NCBI RefSeq assembly: GCF_001705665.1
Contig: NZ_MDHA01000026.1
Location: 1 to 64,000 of the forward strand
Length of the DNA: 64,000 bases
Direction: 5' to 3'
DNA from: Thioclava sp. SK-1
Lineage (GTDB): Bacteria > Pseudomonadota > Alphaproteobacteria > Rhodobacterales > Rhodobacteraceae
A program made the position numbers and the translations under genes. Of the stretch, positions 51,917 through 62,423 are shown piece after piece. Numbering within the stretch: position 1 is the stretch's first letter; each line of letters starts with the position of its first letter. Below the pieces are notes generated by a model, which saw nothing but the letters and a program-made list of their open reading frames with translations, made no database searches and was not told where the DNA came from.

Positions 51917-52935
51917 GCGACCAGATGAAGCCACTTATTTTCGCAGCCTCAGAGGGGCCGCTCAGTCGTGCGCAGGCAGAGCAGGCCTTCACGCTGCTGT
52001 TTGAAGGTGCGGCGACGCCCGCACAGGTTGCGGGCCTGTTAATGGCGATGCGCGCACGCGGTGAATCGGTCAGCGAATATGCCGCCGCCGCCGCCGCCAT
52101 GCGGGCCAAATGCGTGCCGGTGACCGCACCTGACGGGGCGATGGACATCGTGGGCACCGGCGGTGACGGCAAACATACGTTGAATATCTCAACTGCGACG
52201 TCCTTTGTTGTGGCTGGTGCCGGCGTGCCCGTGGCCAAACATGGCAACCGCGCTGCCAGCTCTAAATCCGGCACTGCGGATGTGCAGAGCGAACTTGGCA
52301 TCAATGTCATGGCCGGACCACACGCGACCGAGCGGGGCCTAACCGAAGCCGGCATCGGCTTTATGATGGCGCAAATTCACCATCCAGCAATGAAACATGT
52401 AGGCCCCGTGCGCGCAGAGCTGGGCTGTAAAACCATTTTCAACATCCTTGGCCCGCTGACCAATCCCGCAGGTGTCAAACGTCAATTGACCGGGGCCTTT
52501 GCGCCCGATTTGATCTTCCCGATGGCAGAGACGTTGCAATTGCTTGGCTCTGAAAAAGCGTGGCTGGTTCATGGATCGGATGGCACCGATGAAATCACGA
52601 TCTGCGGCCCGACCGCCGTTGCCGTGCTGGAAGACGGTAAAATCACCGGGCGCGAAATTCACCCCGAAGATGCAGGTCTGCCCGTGCATCGGTTTAACGA
52701 CCTGATCGGCGGTAGCCCGGCGGAAAATGCCACAGCGTTGCGCGCGGTGTTACAAGGACAGGCATCTGCCTATCGTGATGCCGTTTTGCTGAACGCCGCT
52801 GCCGCATTGGTGGTAGCCGATAAAGTGGTCGATCTGAAGCAGGGGGTCGAAATGGCCGCCGCCAGCATCGACAGCGGTGCCGCCGCCCGCGCCTTGGAAA
52901 CACTTGCCAAAATCACGCAGGAGGTCGCACAATGA
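51913..52935 (+). CDS. trpD: Anthranilate phosphoribosyltransferase
   Basis: 340 aa. Transfers phosphoribosyl from PRPP to anthranilate, second step of tryptophan synthesis. The [14 protein letters not shown] phosphate-binding loop, the [17 protein letters not shown] segment and the anthranilate-site [14 protein letters not shown] are intact. Overlaps trpG and trpC by 4 bp each, so it is tightly coupled. Confidence 0.96.
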   Translation: MSDQMKPLIFAASEGPLSRAQAEQAFTLLFEGAATPAQVAGLLMAMRARGESVSEYAAAAAAMRAKCVPVTAPDGAMDIVGTGGDGKHTLNISTATSFVVAGAGVPVAKHGNRAASSKSGTADVQSELGINVMAGPHATERGLTEAGIGFMMAQIHHPAMKHVGPVRAELGCKTIFNILGPLTNPAGVKRQLTGAFAPDLIFPMAETLQLLGSEKAWLVHGSDGTDEITICGPTAVAVLEDGKITGREIHPEDAGLPVHRFNDLIGGSPAENATALRAVLQGQASAYRDAVLLNAAAALVVADKVVDLKQGVEMAAASIDSGAAARALETLAKITQEVAQ

Positions 52936-53726
52936 CCACGATCCTAGATAAGATCAAAGCCTATAAGCTGGATGAAATCGCGGCCGCCAAACAGGCCGTG
53001 CCATTGGCTGATCTGGAGGCTGCAGCCAAGGCCCAAACGCCCACGCGCGGCTTTGCCGATGCGCTTAGCGCAAAGGCACAGGCGGGATATGGGTTAATCG
53101 CAGAGATCAAAAAGGCATCGCCATCCAAAGGCTTGATCCGTCAGGATTTTCAGCCTGATGTTTTGGCCCAGGCCTATGAGGCGGGCGGCGCGGCATGTTT
53201 ATCTGTGTTGACCGATGGCCCATCCTTTCAGGGTGCGCCAGAATTTTTGACCGCTGCACGTGAGGCGTGCACACTGCCCGCATTGCGCAAAGACTTTATG
53301 TATGACACCTATCAGGTAGCGCAGGCACGCGCCTGGGGGGCGGATTGCATCTTGATCATCCTTGCCTCCGTAGAGGATGCCCAAGCCGCCGAGCTGGAAG
53401 AGGCCGCTATGGCCTATGGGATGGATGTACTGCTGGAGGTTCATGACGCGCCAGAGCTGGAACGCGCCTTGCGGCTGAAATCGCCTTTGATGGGCGTGAA
53501 CAACCGCAATCTGAAAACCTTTGATGTGACCTTGGATGTCACCCGCCAACTGGCGCCGACAATTCATGCCGAAGGGCGTGATCTGGTCTGTGAAAGCGGC
53601 ATTTTCACCCCTGCCGATATGGCAGATATGGCCGCTGTCGGCGCGAGACGTTTCCTGATCGGTGAAAGCCTAATGCGCCAGACGGATGTCGCCGCCGCCA
53701 CCAAATCATTGCTGACACCCGCATGA
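52932..53726 (+). CDS. trpC: Indole-3-glycerol-phosphate synthase
   Basis: 264 aa TIM barrel. [13 protein letters not shown] carries the catalytic Lys; [45 protein letters not shown] and [11 protein letters not shown] match the family. Monofunctional: there is no fused TrpF. Overlaps trpD at the start and moaC at the end by 4 bp. Confidence 0.96.
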   Translation: MTTILDKIKAYKLDEIAAAKQAVPLADLEAAAKAQTPTRGFADALSAKAQAGYGLIAEIKKASPSKGLIRQDFQPDVLAQAYEAGGAACLSVLTDGPSFQGAPEFLTAAREACTLPALRKDFMYDTYQVAQARAWGADCILIILASVEDAQAAELEEAAMAYGMDVLLEVHDAPELERALRLKSPLMGVNNRNLKTFDVTLDVTRQLAPTIHAEGRDLVCESGIFTPADMADMAAVGARRFLIGESLMRQTDVAAATKSLLTPA

Positions 53727-54196
53727 GCCTGACGCATTTCAACGCCGACGGTCAGGCGCATATGGTTGATGTCTCGGACAAAGCCGTGACGGCGCGTATT
53801 GCTACAGCGCAGGGCCATGTGATCATGCGCTTCGAAACGCTGGCTCATGTGCTGGAAGGCACCGCCAAAAAGGGCGATGTATTGGGTATCGCACGAATTG
53901 CGGGCATTCAGGCGGCGAAAAAGACCGCCGATCTGATCCCCCTGTGTCACCCTTTGCCGATCACCAAAGTCAGCCTGGATCTACAGCCCGATCCCGCGCT
54001 ACCGGGTGTGCGCGTGCGCGCCACAGTAAAGACCACCGGGCAGACCGGCGTAGAGATGGAGGCCTTGACCGCCGTCTCGGGTGCGTGCCTGACCATCTAT
54101 GACATGCTCAAGGCGGTGGAAAAGTCGATGCAGATCGGCGGCATTCAGGTCACGCTAAAAGATGGCGGAAAATCAGGCCGTTACACCACGGAGTAA
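53723..54196 (+). CDS. moaC: Cyclic pyranopterin monophosphate synthase
   Basis: 157 aa. Second enzyme of molybdenum cofactor synthesis, making cPMP from the MoaA product. [20 protein letters not shown] is the usual start; the active-site [13 protein letters not shown] and [20 protein letters not shown] are present. It joins the trp genes by a 4-bp overlap, a placement common in Rhodobacterales. Confidence 0.95.
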   Translation: MSLTHFNADGQAHMVDVSDKAVTARIATAQGHVIMRFETLAHVLEGTAKKGDVLGIARIAGIQAAKKTADLIPLCHPLPITKVSLDLQPDPALPGVRVRATVKTTGQTGVEMEALTAVSGACLTIYDMLKAVEKSMQIGGIQVTLKDGGKSGRYTTE

Positions 54197-54203
54197 ATCC
54201 ATT

Positions 54204-55403
54204 ATGTCACCTCGCCCTTCGTTGATTTCTGTCGCCGATGCGCGTGCGCATGTTCTGGATCTGGTCCGGGCCTTGCCGCTGGAAACGGTGCCATTGCGTG
54301 CTGCGCTTGGGCGCGTGATGGCGCAGCCGGTGCAAGCCGGATTGACGCAACCGCCCTTTGATGGCTCTGCGATGGATGGCTATTGGCTGAAGGCCTCCGA
54401 TCACAAACCGGGCGCACGGTTGCAAATTCTGGGCGAGGCCGCCGCGGGCCATGCCTATGATGGTCCAGTGCACTCCGGTCACGCTGTGCGGATTTTCACC
54501 GGCGCACCGGTGCCTGCCCCCGACGGGGTTGTCGTGCTGCAAGAAAATGTCACGCGCGACGGTGATATATTGATCTTGCCACAAGAGCTGTCGGACAATC
54601 ACAATATACGCCCTGCAGGCGGAGATTTTCACGCAGGTCATCCCTTCCATCCCAAACGTGCCTTGACTGCGCGGGATTTGGGGCTTTTGGCAGCAATGAA
54701 CATCGCCCAGGTTACTGTGCATCAGCGCCCCGAAGTTGCGCTGATTGCAACCGGGGATGAATTGGTCATGCCCGGCGAAACACCCGGCCCTGATCAGATC
54801 ATCTCATCGAACAATTTCATTGTGGCGGCAATTGCCGAAGCCATGGGCGCGGTGGTGCGGGTCTTGCCAATCGCACGCGATACCCATGACAGTTTGCGCA
54901 CGGTATTTGCACTGGCGAAAGGTGCAGATCTGATCGTCACCTCTGGCGGGGCCTCTGTTGGGGATCATGATCTGGTCGGGGAGGTCGCAGCGGAGCTGGG
55001 ATTGCAGCGCAGCTTTTGGAAAATCGCAATGCGGCCGGGCAAGCCGCTGATGGCCGGGCGAATGGGTGATGCAGTTTTGCTGGGCTTACCAGGAAATCCG
55101 GTGTCGGCCACCGTCTGTGCCGAACTGTTCTTGCGCCCAATGCTGGCCGTGATGCAGGGGTTGACGCCATGCGAGCCGCAGCACGACGCTGTGATAACCC
55201 ATGGCCTGGGACCAACCGGGCCACGCACCCATTATATGCGTGCCAAACTGATACCGGGCACCCCACCCGAAATCACCGCTTTCGATAACCAAGACAGCGC
55301 CGTCCTAAGCGTGCTTGCCGAAGCGGACGCGCTATTGATCCGCGAACAAGGCGACGGCCCGATCAAGGCAGGATCCACGGTCCGTTACATCCCCCTGCGG
55401 TAA
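54204..55403 (+). CDS. moeA: Molybdopterin molybdotransferase MoeA
   Basis: 399 aa. Inserts molybdate into adenylylated molybdopterin. The start at 54204 is 8 bp after the moaC stop region with GGAG upstream. Motifs: PPFDGSAMDGYWL (substrate loop), RIFTGAPVPAPDGVV, TGDELVMPGETPGPDQI (MoCF domain start), TSGGASVGDHD and GLPGNPVSATV. Full length and in the same run as moaC. Confidence 0.95.
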   Translation: MSPRPSLISVADARAHVLDLVRALPLETVPLRAALGRVMAQPVQAGLTQPPFDGSAMDGYWLKASDHKPGARLQILGEAAAGHAYDGPVHSGHAVRIFTGAPVPAPDGVVVLQENVTRDGDILILPQELSDNHNIRPAGGDFHAGHPFHPKRALTARDLGLLAAMNIAQVTVHQRPEVALIATGDELVMPGETPGPDQIISSNNFIVAAIAEAMGAVVRVLPIARDTHDSLRTVFALAKGADLIVTSGGASVGDHDLVGEVAAELGLQRSFWKIAMRPGKPLMAGRMGDAVLLGLPGNPVSATVCAELFLRPMLAVMQGLTPCEPQHDAVITHGLGPTGPRTHYMRAKLIPGTPPEITAFDNQDSAVLSVLAEADALLIREQGDGPIKAGSTVRYIPLR

Positions 55404-55449
55404 CACCAATTGGCAACCTTGTTGGCGTGGCACAATTGACACGGAACGG

Positions 55450-55475
55450 GAACAAGGTTAGAACATATTAAGAAC
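55450..55475 (+). promoter_or_regulatory. Two overlapping LexA (SOS) boxes in front of lexA
   Basis: GAAC at 55450, 55461 and 55472 are each separated by exactly 7 nt, giving two overlapping GAAC-N7-GAAC boxes, the direct-repeat form bound by alphaproteobacterial LexA. A further GAAC at 55444 lies next to the first. They are 43-68 bp upstream of the lexA ATG, well placed for autorepression. Confidence 0.85.
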
Positions 55476-55517
55476 GGGCGCTGGACCCGGGGCGAGATTT
55501 TTTCCGGAGGGGTCTGG

Positions 55518-56219
55518 ATGCTAACGCGTAAGCAATTGGAACTATTAGAATTCATTAATAAGCGATTGGCGCGCGACGGGGTTCCGCCCTCGTTTGATGA
55601 GATGAAGGATGCTTTAGATTTACGGTCTAAGTCTGGCATTCACCGTCTGATCACCGCGCTGGAAGAGCGTGGATTTATTCGCCGCCTTGCCCATCGGGCC
55701 CGCGCAATTGAGATCGTGAAACTGCCGGAGTCTATGGGGAATGCCACAGCGCAAAGCGCAGGCTTCACACCGCAGGTGATTGAAGGTGACAAGACCGACA
55801 CACCGCGCAGGTCCTACCCGGTGACATCTTCACATTCTATGGATTTGCCCGTGATGGGCCGCATTGCTGCGGGTGTGCCGATCGAAGCAATTTCTGAAGT
55901 GTCGCATCATATTGCGGTGCCAGGCACGATGGTCTCTGGCCAAGGGGAGCATTATGCCCTGGAGGTGCGCGGGGATTCCATGATCAATGCCGGGATCAAT
56001 GATGGCGATATCGTGGTGATCCGCAACCAGCAGACTGCCGATAATGGAGAGATCATCGTGGCCTTGGTTGAAGGTCATGAGGCGACATTGAAACGCTATC
56101 AGCGGCGCGGTGGCATGATCGCGCTGGAAGCGGCAAACCCCGAATATGAAACCCGCTTGCTGCGCGAAGATCAGGTGCGTGTACAAGGTCGCCTTGTCGG
56201 GTTGATCCGCAGCTATTGA
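55518..56219 (+). CDS. lexA: LexA repressor
   Basis: SOS repressor/autoprotease, 233 aa. N-terminal winged helix ([40 protein letters not shown]), a Thr/Ser-rich linker, then a peptidase S24 domain. The self-cleavage site is A118-G119, with S154 and K192 as the catalytic pair. Upstream are overlapping SOS boxes, so it controls itself. The gene follows moeA on the same strand with its own promoter. Confidence 0.95.
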   Translation: MLTRKQLELLEFINKRLARDGVPPSFDEMKDALDLRSKSGIHRLITALEERGFIRRLAHRARAIEIVKLPESMGNATAQSAGFTPQVIEGDKTDTPRRSYPVTSSHSMDLPVMGRIAAGVPIEAISEVSHHIAVPGTMVSGQGEHYALEVRGDSMINAGINDGDIVVIRNQQTADNGEIIVALVEGHEATLKRYQRRGGMIALEAANPEYETRLLREDQVRVQGRLVGLIRSY

Positions 56220-56227
56220 TACAGGGG

Positions 56228-58321
56228 TCACTGCGACCACCGCCGGGTGCCCTGTATCTGGCGGGTTGTGACAACCTTACCGGACTGGGTTATGGCCACC
56301 GCTCCGGTTCGGCGCAGGCGCGGCTGATCCCAGATATCACATTGTGTCTTTGCGTCGGCCGGGGCCGTTCCAGCCAGAACAATCAGCGCGCCATCACGGC
56401 AATAGGGTTCAAGGTTTTGCTCGGCATATCTACCACTAAGATGCACCAGATCGCGCCCCCCAAACCGCGCCACCCGTACACCGGTCGGGCCGGAAAACCC
56501 GACCCGCTGTGCCGCTTGGGTCACGGTTGCGCGATCGCCATCCGCCTCTAACCAAACACCGGCGACAAACCCTGCCCCATTTTTGGATAAGGCGCGTCCG
56601 CTTGGGGTCAGCAGCCCAACCTGCTCTGCCTGCGGTGCGATCAGCACTGCGGGCGGGCTGTGCCGGGTCCAAAGGATGGTGCCCCACAGCATCAGTGCAA
56701 TCCCGATTACCCTTCCCCGCACCGGCGCAAGCACCAGCACCACCGCACCGAATAAGATCAGTGGTAATGTCAGTTGCGGCGGCTGGACGATCGCACGGGT
56801 CGCCCCCTCCCATCCTGCGACCCAATTGGCCACCCATAGCATCCAACCCGTCCCCACTCCCGCCACCCAAAGCGCAGGAAACGCCAGACCAAGTGGCGCA
56901 AGCACCGCCGCCAATACAGCAGCGGGCATCACAACCGTCCCCATCACCGGCACGGCCAGAAGATTGGCGATCAACCCGTAATCCGATATGCGGTGGAATT
57001 GCGCCGCAGTGATCGGCGCGGTGGCCAATCCCGCAACCAAGGGGCTTAGCACCATACCACCGATGACAGCGACACTGCGCGACAGACGACGTGCGATCCG
57101 CGCCCATTGTGCGAATGTCACCACCAAAGCCGCACTGGCAGCAAAGGACATTTGAAACCCCACCCCAATCAGCGCCTCTGGAGTGATGATCAGTAAAAGC
57201 GTAGCGGCAATGGCCAGATTATTCAGGCTGATTGCACGGCGTTTTACCAAAATCGCGCAAAGCATCACCAGCGCCATCACATAGGCGCGCTGCGTCGATA
57301 TCTGCGCCCCCGACAGCCACAAATACCCCGTGGCCGCCACGATCGCAGTGACCGCTGCAATTGATTTAACCGGATAGCGCAGTGCAATATAGGGGATCAG
57401 CACCAAAACAAACCGCATCGCGCCATAAACGATGCCGACCAACAGCCCCATATGCAGGCCAGAGATCGCAACGACATGATACAGGTTGGTATCGCGCAGA
57501 ACGGCATTGGTGGCTTGGGTCAGGCCTGCACGGTCCCCGGTGGTCAGTGCGGCGATCATCGCACCAGGTTGGCCGGGAATGGTTTGCACGATCGCGCGGG
57601 CCAGATAGCTGCGCAGATGCGCCGCCCATTGGCCACCGCTGCGATGGGCCACCAACATCACCGGAACGCGGGCATAGCCAACTGCGCCCAATCGTTCAAA
57701 ATAGGCGTATCGGCGAAAATCAAAAGCGCGCGGCGCTGCCGGCACCGGAGGGGGCATCAAATGCGCCGTTACCATCACACGTTGCCCCGGAACCAATGTC
57801 AGATGTGTCGGCTCGGTGTGCAAAGAAATCCGCACGCTATGCGGGCTGCGATCATTGCCAAGATCACCGATATGCAGCTGATCAAGCGTGACGCGCAACC
57901 GATCACTGCTGGAGCGATCCAGCTTTACCACACGCCCCTCTACCGGGCCATAATAACGATAGGTCAGGATCGGCGCGCTTAGGCGCTGTGCACGCCATTC
58001 GGTCAGCAAGACCCCGGTTGCGATTAACGCCAGCATCAGCGCGGGAAACCACCATTGCGGCGCGGCCTTCCATCGTATGATCACAGCGACCACAATGGCC
58101 GTGCATGCCACGCTCAGATCGCGCCATTGCGCGGCATGATCCATGCCAAACCATGCGGTGATACCGATGCCAAGCCCAACCGGCACCCATAATATTGCGT
58201 CGGACAGCGCGGCGAAACTGGCGCCCAGCGGGTCACCGATCAGGCCACGCCAGATGGGCCGGGCACGGGTTGGCGCGACAAAGACGTCATTTTCCTCATG
58301 CTGGCCGCTGACCATATGCAC
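56228..58321 (-). CDS. ComEC/Rec2-family DNA-uptake channel protein
   Basis: 697 aa with about ten membrane segments. N-terminal DUF4131-like domain, then the competence core (HVVAISGLHMGLLVGIVYGA near residue 280 is the hallmark; LSGAQISTQRAYVMALVML follows). The C-terminal ~100 residues lack the HxHxDH metallo-beta-lactamase motif found in longer ComEC proteins, as is common in this group. It may transport single-stranded DNA into the cell, if the cell is competent. Confidence 0.9.
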   Translation of the reverse strand: MHMVSGQHEENDVFVAPTRARPIWRGLIGDPLGASFAALSDAILWVPVGLGIGITAWFGMDHAAQWRDLSVACTAIVVAVIIRWKAAPQWWFPALMLALIATGVLLTEWRAQRLSAPILTYRYYGPVEGRVVKLDRSSSDRLRVTLDQLHIGDLGNDRSPHSVRISLHTEPTHLTLVPGQRVMVTAHLMPPPVPAAPRAFDFRRYAYFERLGAVGYARVPVMLVAHRSGGQWAAHLRSYLARAIVQTIPGQPGAMIAALTTGDRAGLTQATNAVLRDTNLYHVVAISGLHMGLLVGIVYGAMRFVLVLIPYIALRYPVKSIAAVTAIVAATGYLWLSGAQISTQRAYVMALVMLCAILVKRRAISLNNLAIAATLLLIITPEALIGVGFQMSFAASAALVVTFAQWARIARRLSRSVAVIGGMVLSPLVAGLATAPITAAQFHRISDYGLIANLLAVPVMGTVVMPAAVLAAVLAPLGLAFPALWVAGVGTGWMLWVANWVAGWEGATRAIVQPPQLTLPLILFGAVVLVLAPVRGRVIGIALMLWGTILWTRHSPPAVLIAPQAEQVGLLTPSGRALSKNGAGFVAGVWLEADGDRATVTQAAQRVGFSGPTGVRVARFGGRDLVHLSGRYAEQNLEPYCRDGALIVLAGTAPADAKTQCDIWDQPRLRRTGAVAITQSGKVVTTRQIQGTRRWSQ

Positions 58322-58458
58322 CCATCCCGGTTGCAGGACTTGTTCTTATCTGCGCAGATCCCTATTCATTCGCGCAACACTGTGACCCGGGAACCGTGAC
58401 GCCAACATGGTTTCCAAATGATTAATTTGCGCATGCCCTGCCGCAGAAAGGCCACCCC

Positions 58459-59862
58459 ATGAGCGACACTCAGATCGTTACCCGTTTTGCCCCTTCGCCC
58501 ACCGGTTATCTTCACATCGGCGGGGCGCGCACGGCGCTGTTCAACTGGCTGTTTGCACGCGGCAATGGTGGGAAATTTTTACTGCGTATCGAAGATACTG
58601 ACCGTGAACGGTCGACCGAGGCTGCGACAGCTGCGATTTTGAAAGGGCTAGACTGGCTGGGGCTGGATTTTGACGGTGAACCTGTCAGCCAATTTGCAGG
58701 GGCCGCCCGGCACCGCGAAGTGGCCGAAGAGATGTTGGAACGCGGTGCGGCGTATAAATGCTTTGCCACGCAGGACGAGATTCAGGCCTTCCGCGATGCA
58801 GCCAAGGCCGAGGGAAAATCAACCCTATATCGCAGCCCCTGGCGCGATGCCGATCCCAGCACCCATCCTGACGCGCCCTATGTGATCCGCGTCAAAGCCC
58901 CGCTGGAGGGCAAAACCGTGATTGAAGACGCGGTGCAAGGCAATGTCACCATCCGCAATGATCAGCTGGATGACATGATTTGTTTACGCTCCGATGGCAC
59001 ACCTACCTATATGCTGGCGGTTGTAGTGGATGACCATGATATGGGCGTTACGCATGTTATTCGGGGGGATGATCACCTGACCAATGCTGCGCGTCAGACG
59101 CTGGTATATTCTGCGATGGGCTGGGATATTCCTGTATTTGCACATATTCCGCTGATCCACGGCCCCGACGGGAAAAAACTGTCCAAACGTCACGGCGCGG
59201 TAGGGTTAGAAGAGTATCAGGCGATGGGCTATCCGGCGTCGGGGATGCGTAACTACCTGACTCGTCTGGGCTGGAGCCATGGTGACGATGAATTTTTCAG
59301 CGACGCACAGGCGAAAGAGTGGTTCAATTTGGCGGGAATCGGAAAATCCCCGGCACGACTCGATTTCAAGAAGCTTGCGAACATCTGTGGCCAACATATT
59401 TCTGTGACGCACGATGCTGCACTGCTTACACAAATTGAGGGATTTCTGGACGCCTCTGACCAGCCTACGCTGACGGACGCACAGAAAGCAGGCTTGGCGG
59501 CAGCGATGTATTGCGTAAAGGATCGTGCGAAGACCTTCGGAGAACTTATTGAAAAGGCACACTTCGTTATGGTTTCTCGGCCTATCGTTCCAGATGAGAA
59601 ATCTGCGAAGTCGCTTGACCCGGTATACCGTGGTATTCTGAAAACATTGACGCCGCAGTTGCAAAATGCTAGCTGGACGCGAGACGAATTGGAGGCCATC
59701 GTAGCAAAAGTTGCCGCTGAGCATGACATGGGACTTGGCAAATTGGCCGGCCCGTTGCGCGCAGCGCTCGCCGGACGCTCTGTTAGCCCCAGCGTATTCG
59801 ATATGATGCTTGTGCTTGGTCAAGATGAGACCGTAGCACGGTTACAAGATCAGGTGGCCTGA
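58459..59862 (+). CDS. gltX: Glutamyl-tRNA synthetase
   Basis: 467 aa class I synthetase. [20 protein letters not shown] carries the HIGH-like signature at residues 18-21, and [12 protein letters not shown] the KMSKS-like loop near 238-242. The C-terminal anticodon-binding helical domain is complete. Alphaproteobacteria commonly have two GltX copies; whether this one charges tRNA-Glu, tRNA-Gln or both cannot be seen here. A hairpin begins at its stop codon. Confidence 0.94.
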   Translation: MSDTQIVTRFAPSPTGYLHIGGARTALFNWLFARGNGGKFLLRIEDTDRERSTEAATAAILKGLDWLGLDFDGEPVSQFAGAARHREVAEEMLERGAAYKCFATQDEIQAFRDAAKAEGKSTLYRSPWRDADPSTHPDAPYVIRVKAPLEGKTVIEDAVQGNVTIRNDQLDDMICLRSDGTPTYMLAVVVDDHDMGVTHVIRGDDHLTNAARQTLVYSAMGWDIPVFAHIPLIHGPDGKKLSKRHGAVGLEEYQAMGYPASGMRNYLTRLGWSHGDDEFFSDAQAKEWFNLAGIGKSPARLDFKKLANICGQHISVTHDAALLTQIEGFLDASDQPTLTDAQKAGLAAAMYCVKDRAKTFGELIEKAHFVMVSRPIVPDEKSAKSLDPVYRGILKTLTPQLQNASWTRDELEAIVAKVAAEHDMGLGKLAGPLRAALAGRSVSPSVFDMMLVLGQDETVARLQDQVA

Positions 59863-59875
59863 GGCCGGGCCACCT
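59852..59875 (+). terminator. Hairpin overlapping the gltX stop
   Basis: AGGTGGCC and GGCCACCT pair perfectly over 8 nt; the TGA stop is in the loop. Only TT follows, so termination may be inefficient. Confidence 0.5.
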
Positions 59876-59939
59876 TTCCGGAATTAGTCCGGACACTAAC
59901 GACCGGCTTGGCCCGGCCGGCATAAGGAAAGGGAACCCT

Positions 59940-61229
59940 ATGGCTGAAAGAACAGCAACGCTGACTCTCGACGGCAAGACCTACGATCTACCGGTGCTTT
60001 CACCAAGCGCCGGGCCAGATGTGCTCGATATCCGCAAGCTATATGCGCAAGCAGATGTGTTCACCTATGACCCGGGGTTCACCTCCACCGCGTCCTGTGA
60101 CAGTGCGATTACCTATATCGACGGTGGCAAGGGCGAATTGCTGTATCGCGGTTACCCCATCGACCAACTGGCCGATGAATCGCATTACTTGGAAGTTTGC
60201 TATTTGTTGATGAATGGCGAATTGCCAAACCGTCAGCAAATGGAAGACTTTGAATATCGTATCACGCGCCACACAATGGTGCATGAGCAGATGCTGAACT
60301 TCTTCCGCGGCTTCCGTCGTGACAGCCACCCGATGGCAACGATGGTGGGCGTTGTGGGCGGTCTGTCGGCGTTCTATCACGACAGCCTTGACATCAACGA
60401 TCCATGGCAGCGTGAAGTCGCATCAATGCGCTTGATCGCGAAATTGCCGACGATTGCAGCGATGGCCTATAAATATTCGGTCGGCCAGCCGTTTGTCTAT
60501 CCGCGCAATGACCTGGATTACGCGTCGAACTTCTTGCATATGTGCTTCGCCGTTCCGGCAGAGCCCTACCATGTGGAACCCGCGCTTGCGAAAGCGATGG
60601 ACCGGATCTTTACGTTGCATGCCGATCACGAGCAAAACGCTTCGACATCGACTGTGCGTTTGGCGGGCTCGTCCGGGGCGAACCCATTCGCCTGTATCGC
60701 AGCCGGCATTGCCTGCCTGTGGGGCCCTGCGCATGGTGGTGCGAACCAAGCCTGCCTAGAAATGTTGCGTGAGATCGGCTCCGTGGATAAGATCCCGGAA
60801 TATGTGGCACGCGCCAAGGACAAGAACGATCCGTTCCGTCTGATGGGCTTTGGCCACCGGGTCTACAAGAACTTTGACCCGCGCGCGAAGGTGATGAAGG
60901 AATCTGCCGACGAGGTTCTGGATCTGCTGGGCGTACAGGACAACCCATTGTTGCAGGTTGCCAAAGAGCTGGAAAGAATCGCGCTGGAAGATCCTTACTT
61001 CGTTGAGAAGAAGCTGTATCCGAATGTCGATTTCTATTCGGGCATCATCTTGGAAGCGATGGGCTTCCCGACCTCGATGTTTACGCCGATCTTTGCGCTG
61101 TCGCGCACCGTTGGGTGGATTTCGCAGTGGATGGAGATGATCGGAGATCCGCAAGGCAAAATCGGTCGTCCGCGTCAGCTGTATACCGGTTCGACCGCGC
61201 GTGATTATGTGCATGTCGATCAACGCTAA
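59940..61229 (+). CDS. gltA: Citrate synthase
   Basis: 429 aa, type II. It condenses oxaloacetate with acetyl-CoA at the entry of the TCA cycle. The long N-terminal domain ([20 protein letters not shown]) is that of the Gram-negative hexameric enzyme. Catalytic residues sit in [20 protein letters not shown] and the [16 protein letters not shown] segment near 303-315. It starts after AGGAAAGGGAA, a good binding site. Confidence 0.95.
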   Translation: MAERTATLTLDGKTYDLPVLSPSAGPDVLDIRKLYAQADVFTYDPGFTSTASCDSAITYIDGGKGELLYRGYPIDQLADESHYLEVCYLLMNGELPNRQQMEDFEYRITRHTMVHEQMLNFFRGFRRDSHPMATMVGVVGGLSAFYHDSLDINDPWQREVASMRLIAKLPTIAAMAYKYSVGQPFVYPRNDLDYASNFLHMCFAVPAEPYHVEPALAKAMDRIFTLHADHEQNASTSTVRLAGSSGANPFACIAAGIACLWGPAHGGANQACLEMLREIGSVDKIPEYVARAKDKNDPFRLMGFGHRVYKNFDPRAKVMKESADEVLDLLGVQDNPLLQVAKELERIALEDPYFVEKKLYPNVDFYSGIILEAMGFPTSMFTPIFALSRTVGWISQWMEMIGDPQGKIGRPRQLYTGSTARDYVHVDQR

Positions 61230-61255
61230 GATATAGCGTGACAGAATGTCGAATG

Positions 61256-61280
61256 GGCCGGACGCAGTTCCGGCCTTTTT
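61256..61280 (+). terminator. Rho-independent terminator after gltA
   Basis: GGCCGGA and TCCGGCC form a 7-bp stem with a 6-nt loop, followed by five T's. It lies 27 bp downstream of the gltA stop. Confidence 0.9.
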
Positions 61281-61295
61281 CATGTGGGCAAGCTG

Positions 61296-61360
61296 GCAGG
61301 GGCCCTGCCCCCTTTGGGCTTTGCCCAAATTCCCCCGGGATATTTTTGGCAAGCTGAACC
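61296..61360. repeat. Intergenic palindromic repeat of the Rhodobacterales type
   Basis: Two nested palindromes, GCAGGGGCCCTGCC and TTTGGGC-TT-TGCCCAAA, are followed by TCCCCCGGGATATTTTTGGC and AAGCTGAA. I recall this arrangement, with variants of the ...GGGATATTTTTGGC... tail, as a frequent extragenic repeat of Roseobacter-group genomes. Only one copy was noticed in this window. Confidence 0.5.
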
Positions 61361-61499
61361 AGGTTCTGAGCGAGGCCGATAACAGCGCCAGCGGTGCATA
61401 GCGGCGCGTGCTTTGGCAGGCTATCTTTGGGAATGGATTTGCAAAGTTGGAAGCGGTGTCTGTGGGTGCTTGTCAGGCGATGATTGCTCTGCCAAACAG

Positions 61500-62177
61500 A
61501 TGGCCATGAAACAGATTGATACGCACACCCCCTTGGCGCTTGTGACTGGCGCATCGCGTGGCCTTGGCGCCGCTATGGCTGAGGCGCTTGCGGCACAGGG
61601 CTGGCATGTTTTGGCGGTCGCGCGCACGGTTGGCGCGTTGGAAGAATTGGACGATCGGATCAAACAACACGGCGGCCAGGCCACATTGGCACCGTTGAAC
61701 GTGACTGATCCGGCGCAGATGCAACATCTGGGCCAGTCGATTGCGTCACGTTGGGGCGGTGTTGGTCTATGGGTTCACACCGCAATCCATTCAGCGCCGC
61801 TGGCGCCTGCCGCGCATATTGCGCAAAAGGATATGGAGAGTTCCATCACCACCAATATGACCACGACGGCAATGATGATTCCGATGATGGAAGCACTGTT
61901 AAAGGCGCGCGGTGGTCGGGCGGTGTTTTTTGATGATCCGCGGGCGGGGCAAAAATTCTTTGGCAGCTATGGTGCCACGAAAGCCGGGCAGATGGCCTTG
62001 GTACGTTCCTGGGCGGCGGAAACCGCGAAGACCGGGCCAGAGGTGATTGTGGCCCAGCCTGAGCCGATGCCGACGGCACTGCGCGCAAGGTTTTTCCCGG
62101 GCGAGGATCGTGCCCCGCTATCTGATATCCGCACACAGGCCGCGCAGATCATTGAGGCGCATCGCTTATACCCATAA
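61500..62177 (+). CDS. SDR-family protein lacking the usual catalytic Ser
   Basis: 225 aa. TGASRGLGAAMAEAL is a normal NAD(P) motif, and YGATKAG holds the catalytic Tyr/Lys pair. The strand that should end in the catalytic Ser reads AVFFDDPRAGQKFFGS instead, with no Ser in the expected place, so the reaction may be altered. Two in-frame ATGs lie at 61500 and 61506; neither has a clear binding site. No operon partner; it lies between gltA and surE. Confidence 0.75.
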   Translation: MAMKQIDTHTPLALVTGASRGLGAAMAEALAAQGWHVLAVARTVGALEELDDRIKQHGGQATLAPLNVTDPAQMQHLGQSIASRWGGVGLWVHTAIHSAPLAPAAHIAQKDMESSITTNMTTTAMMIPMMEALLKARGGRAVFFDDPRAGQKFFGSYGATKAGQMALVRSWAAETAKTGPEVIVAQPEPMPTALRARFFPGEDRAPLSDIRTQAAQIIEAHRLYP

Positions 62178-62267
62178 GCTAGGCACCAGTGCGAGACGAT
62201 GTCATCCGTTGGGTTAAACCTATTGTAGGCGTCGCATACCTGCGTGAAAACCAATGAATTCAGGCCA

Positions 62268-62292
62268 AAAGCCCCGTTTCGGAGCTTTCTTT
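62268..62292 (+). terminator. Terminator after the SDR gene
   Basis: AAAGC-C-CCG and CGG-A-GCTTT form a stem with one mismatch and a TTT loop, followed by CTTT. About 90 bp downstream of the SDR stop and 130 bp before surE. Confidence 0.65.
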
Positions 62293-62423
62293 GGTTTACG
62301 TCGAAAAAAACTTCGGTGATAAAGGGAGGGTATTGGACAATGCCGATGTGCCCGTCGAAATTTTGAATATAGACGCAATAATTTTGCCGCAAAACAAGCA
62401 ATAACAAGAGGTTAGCCAGCAAA

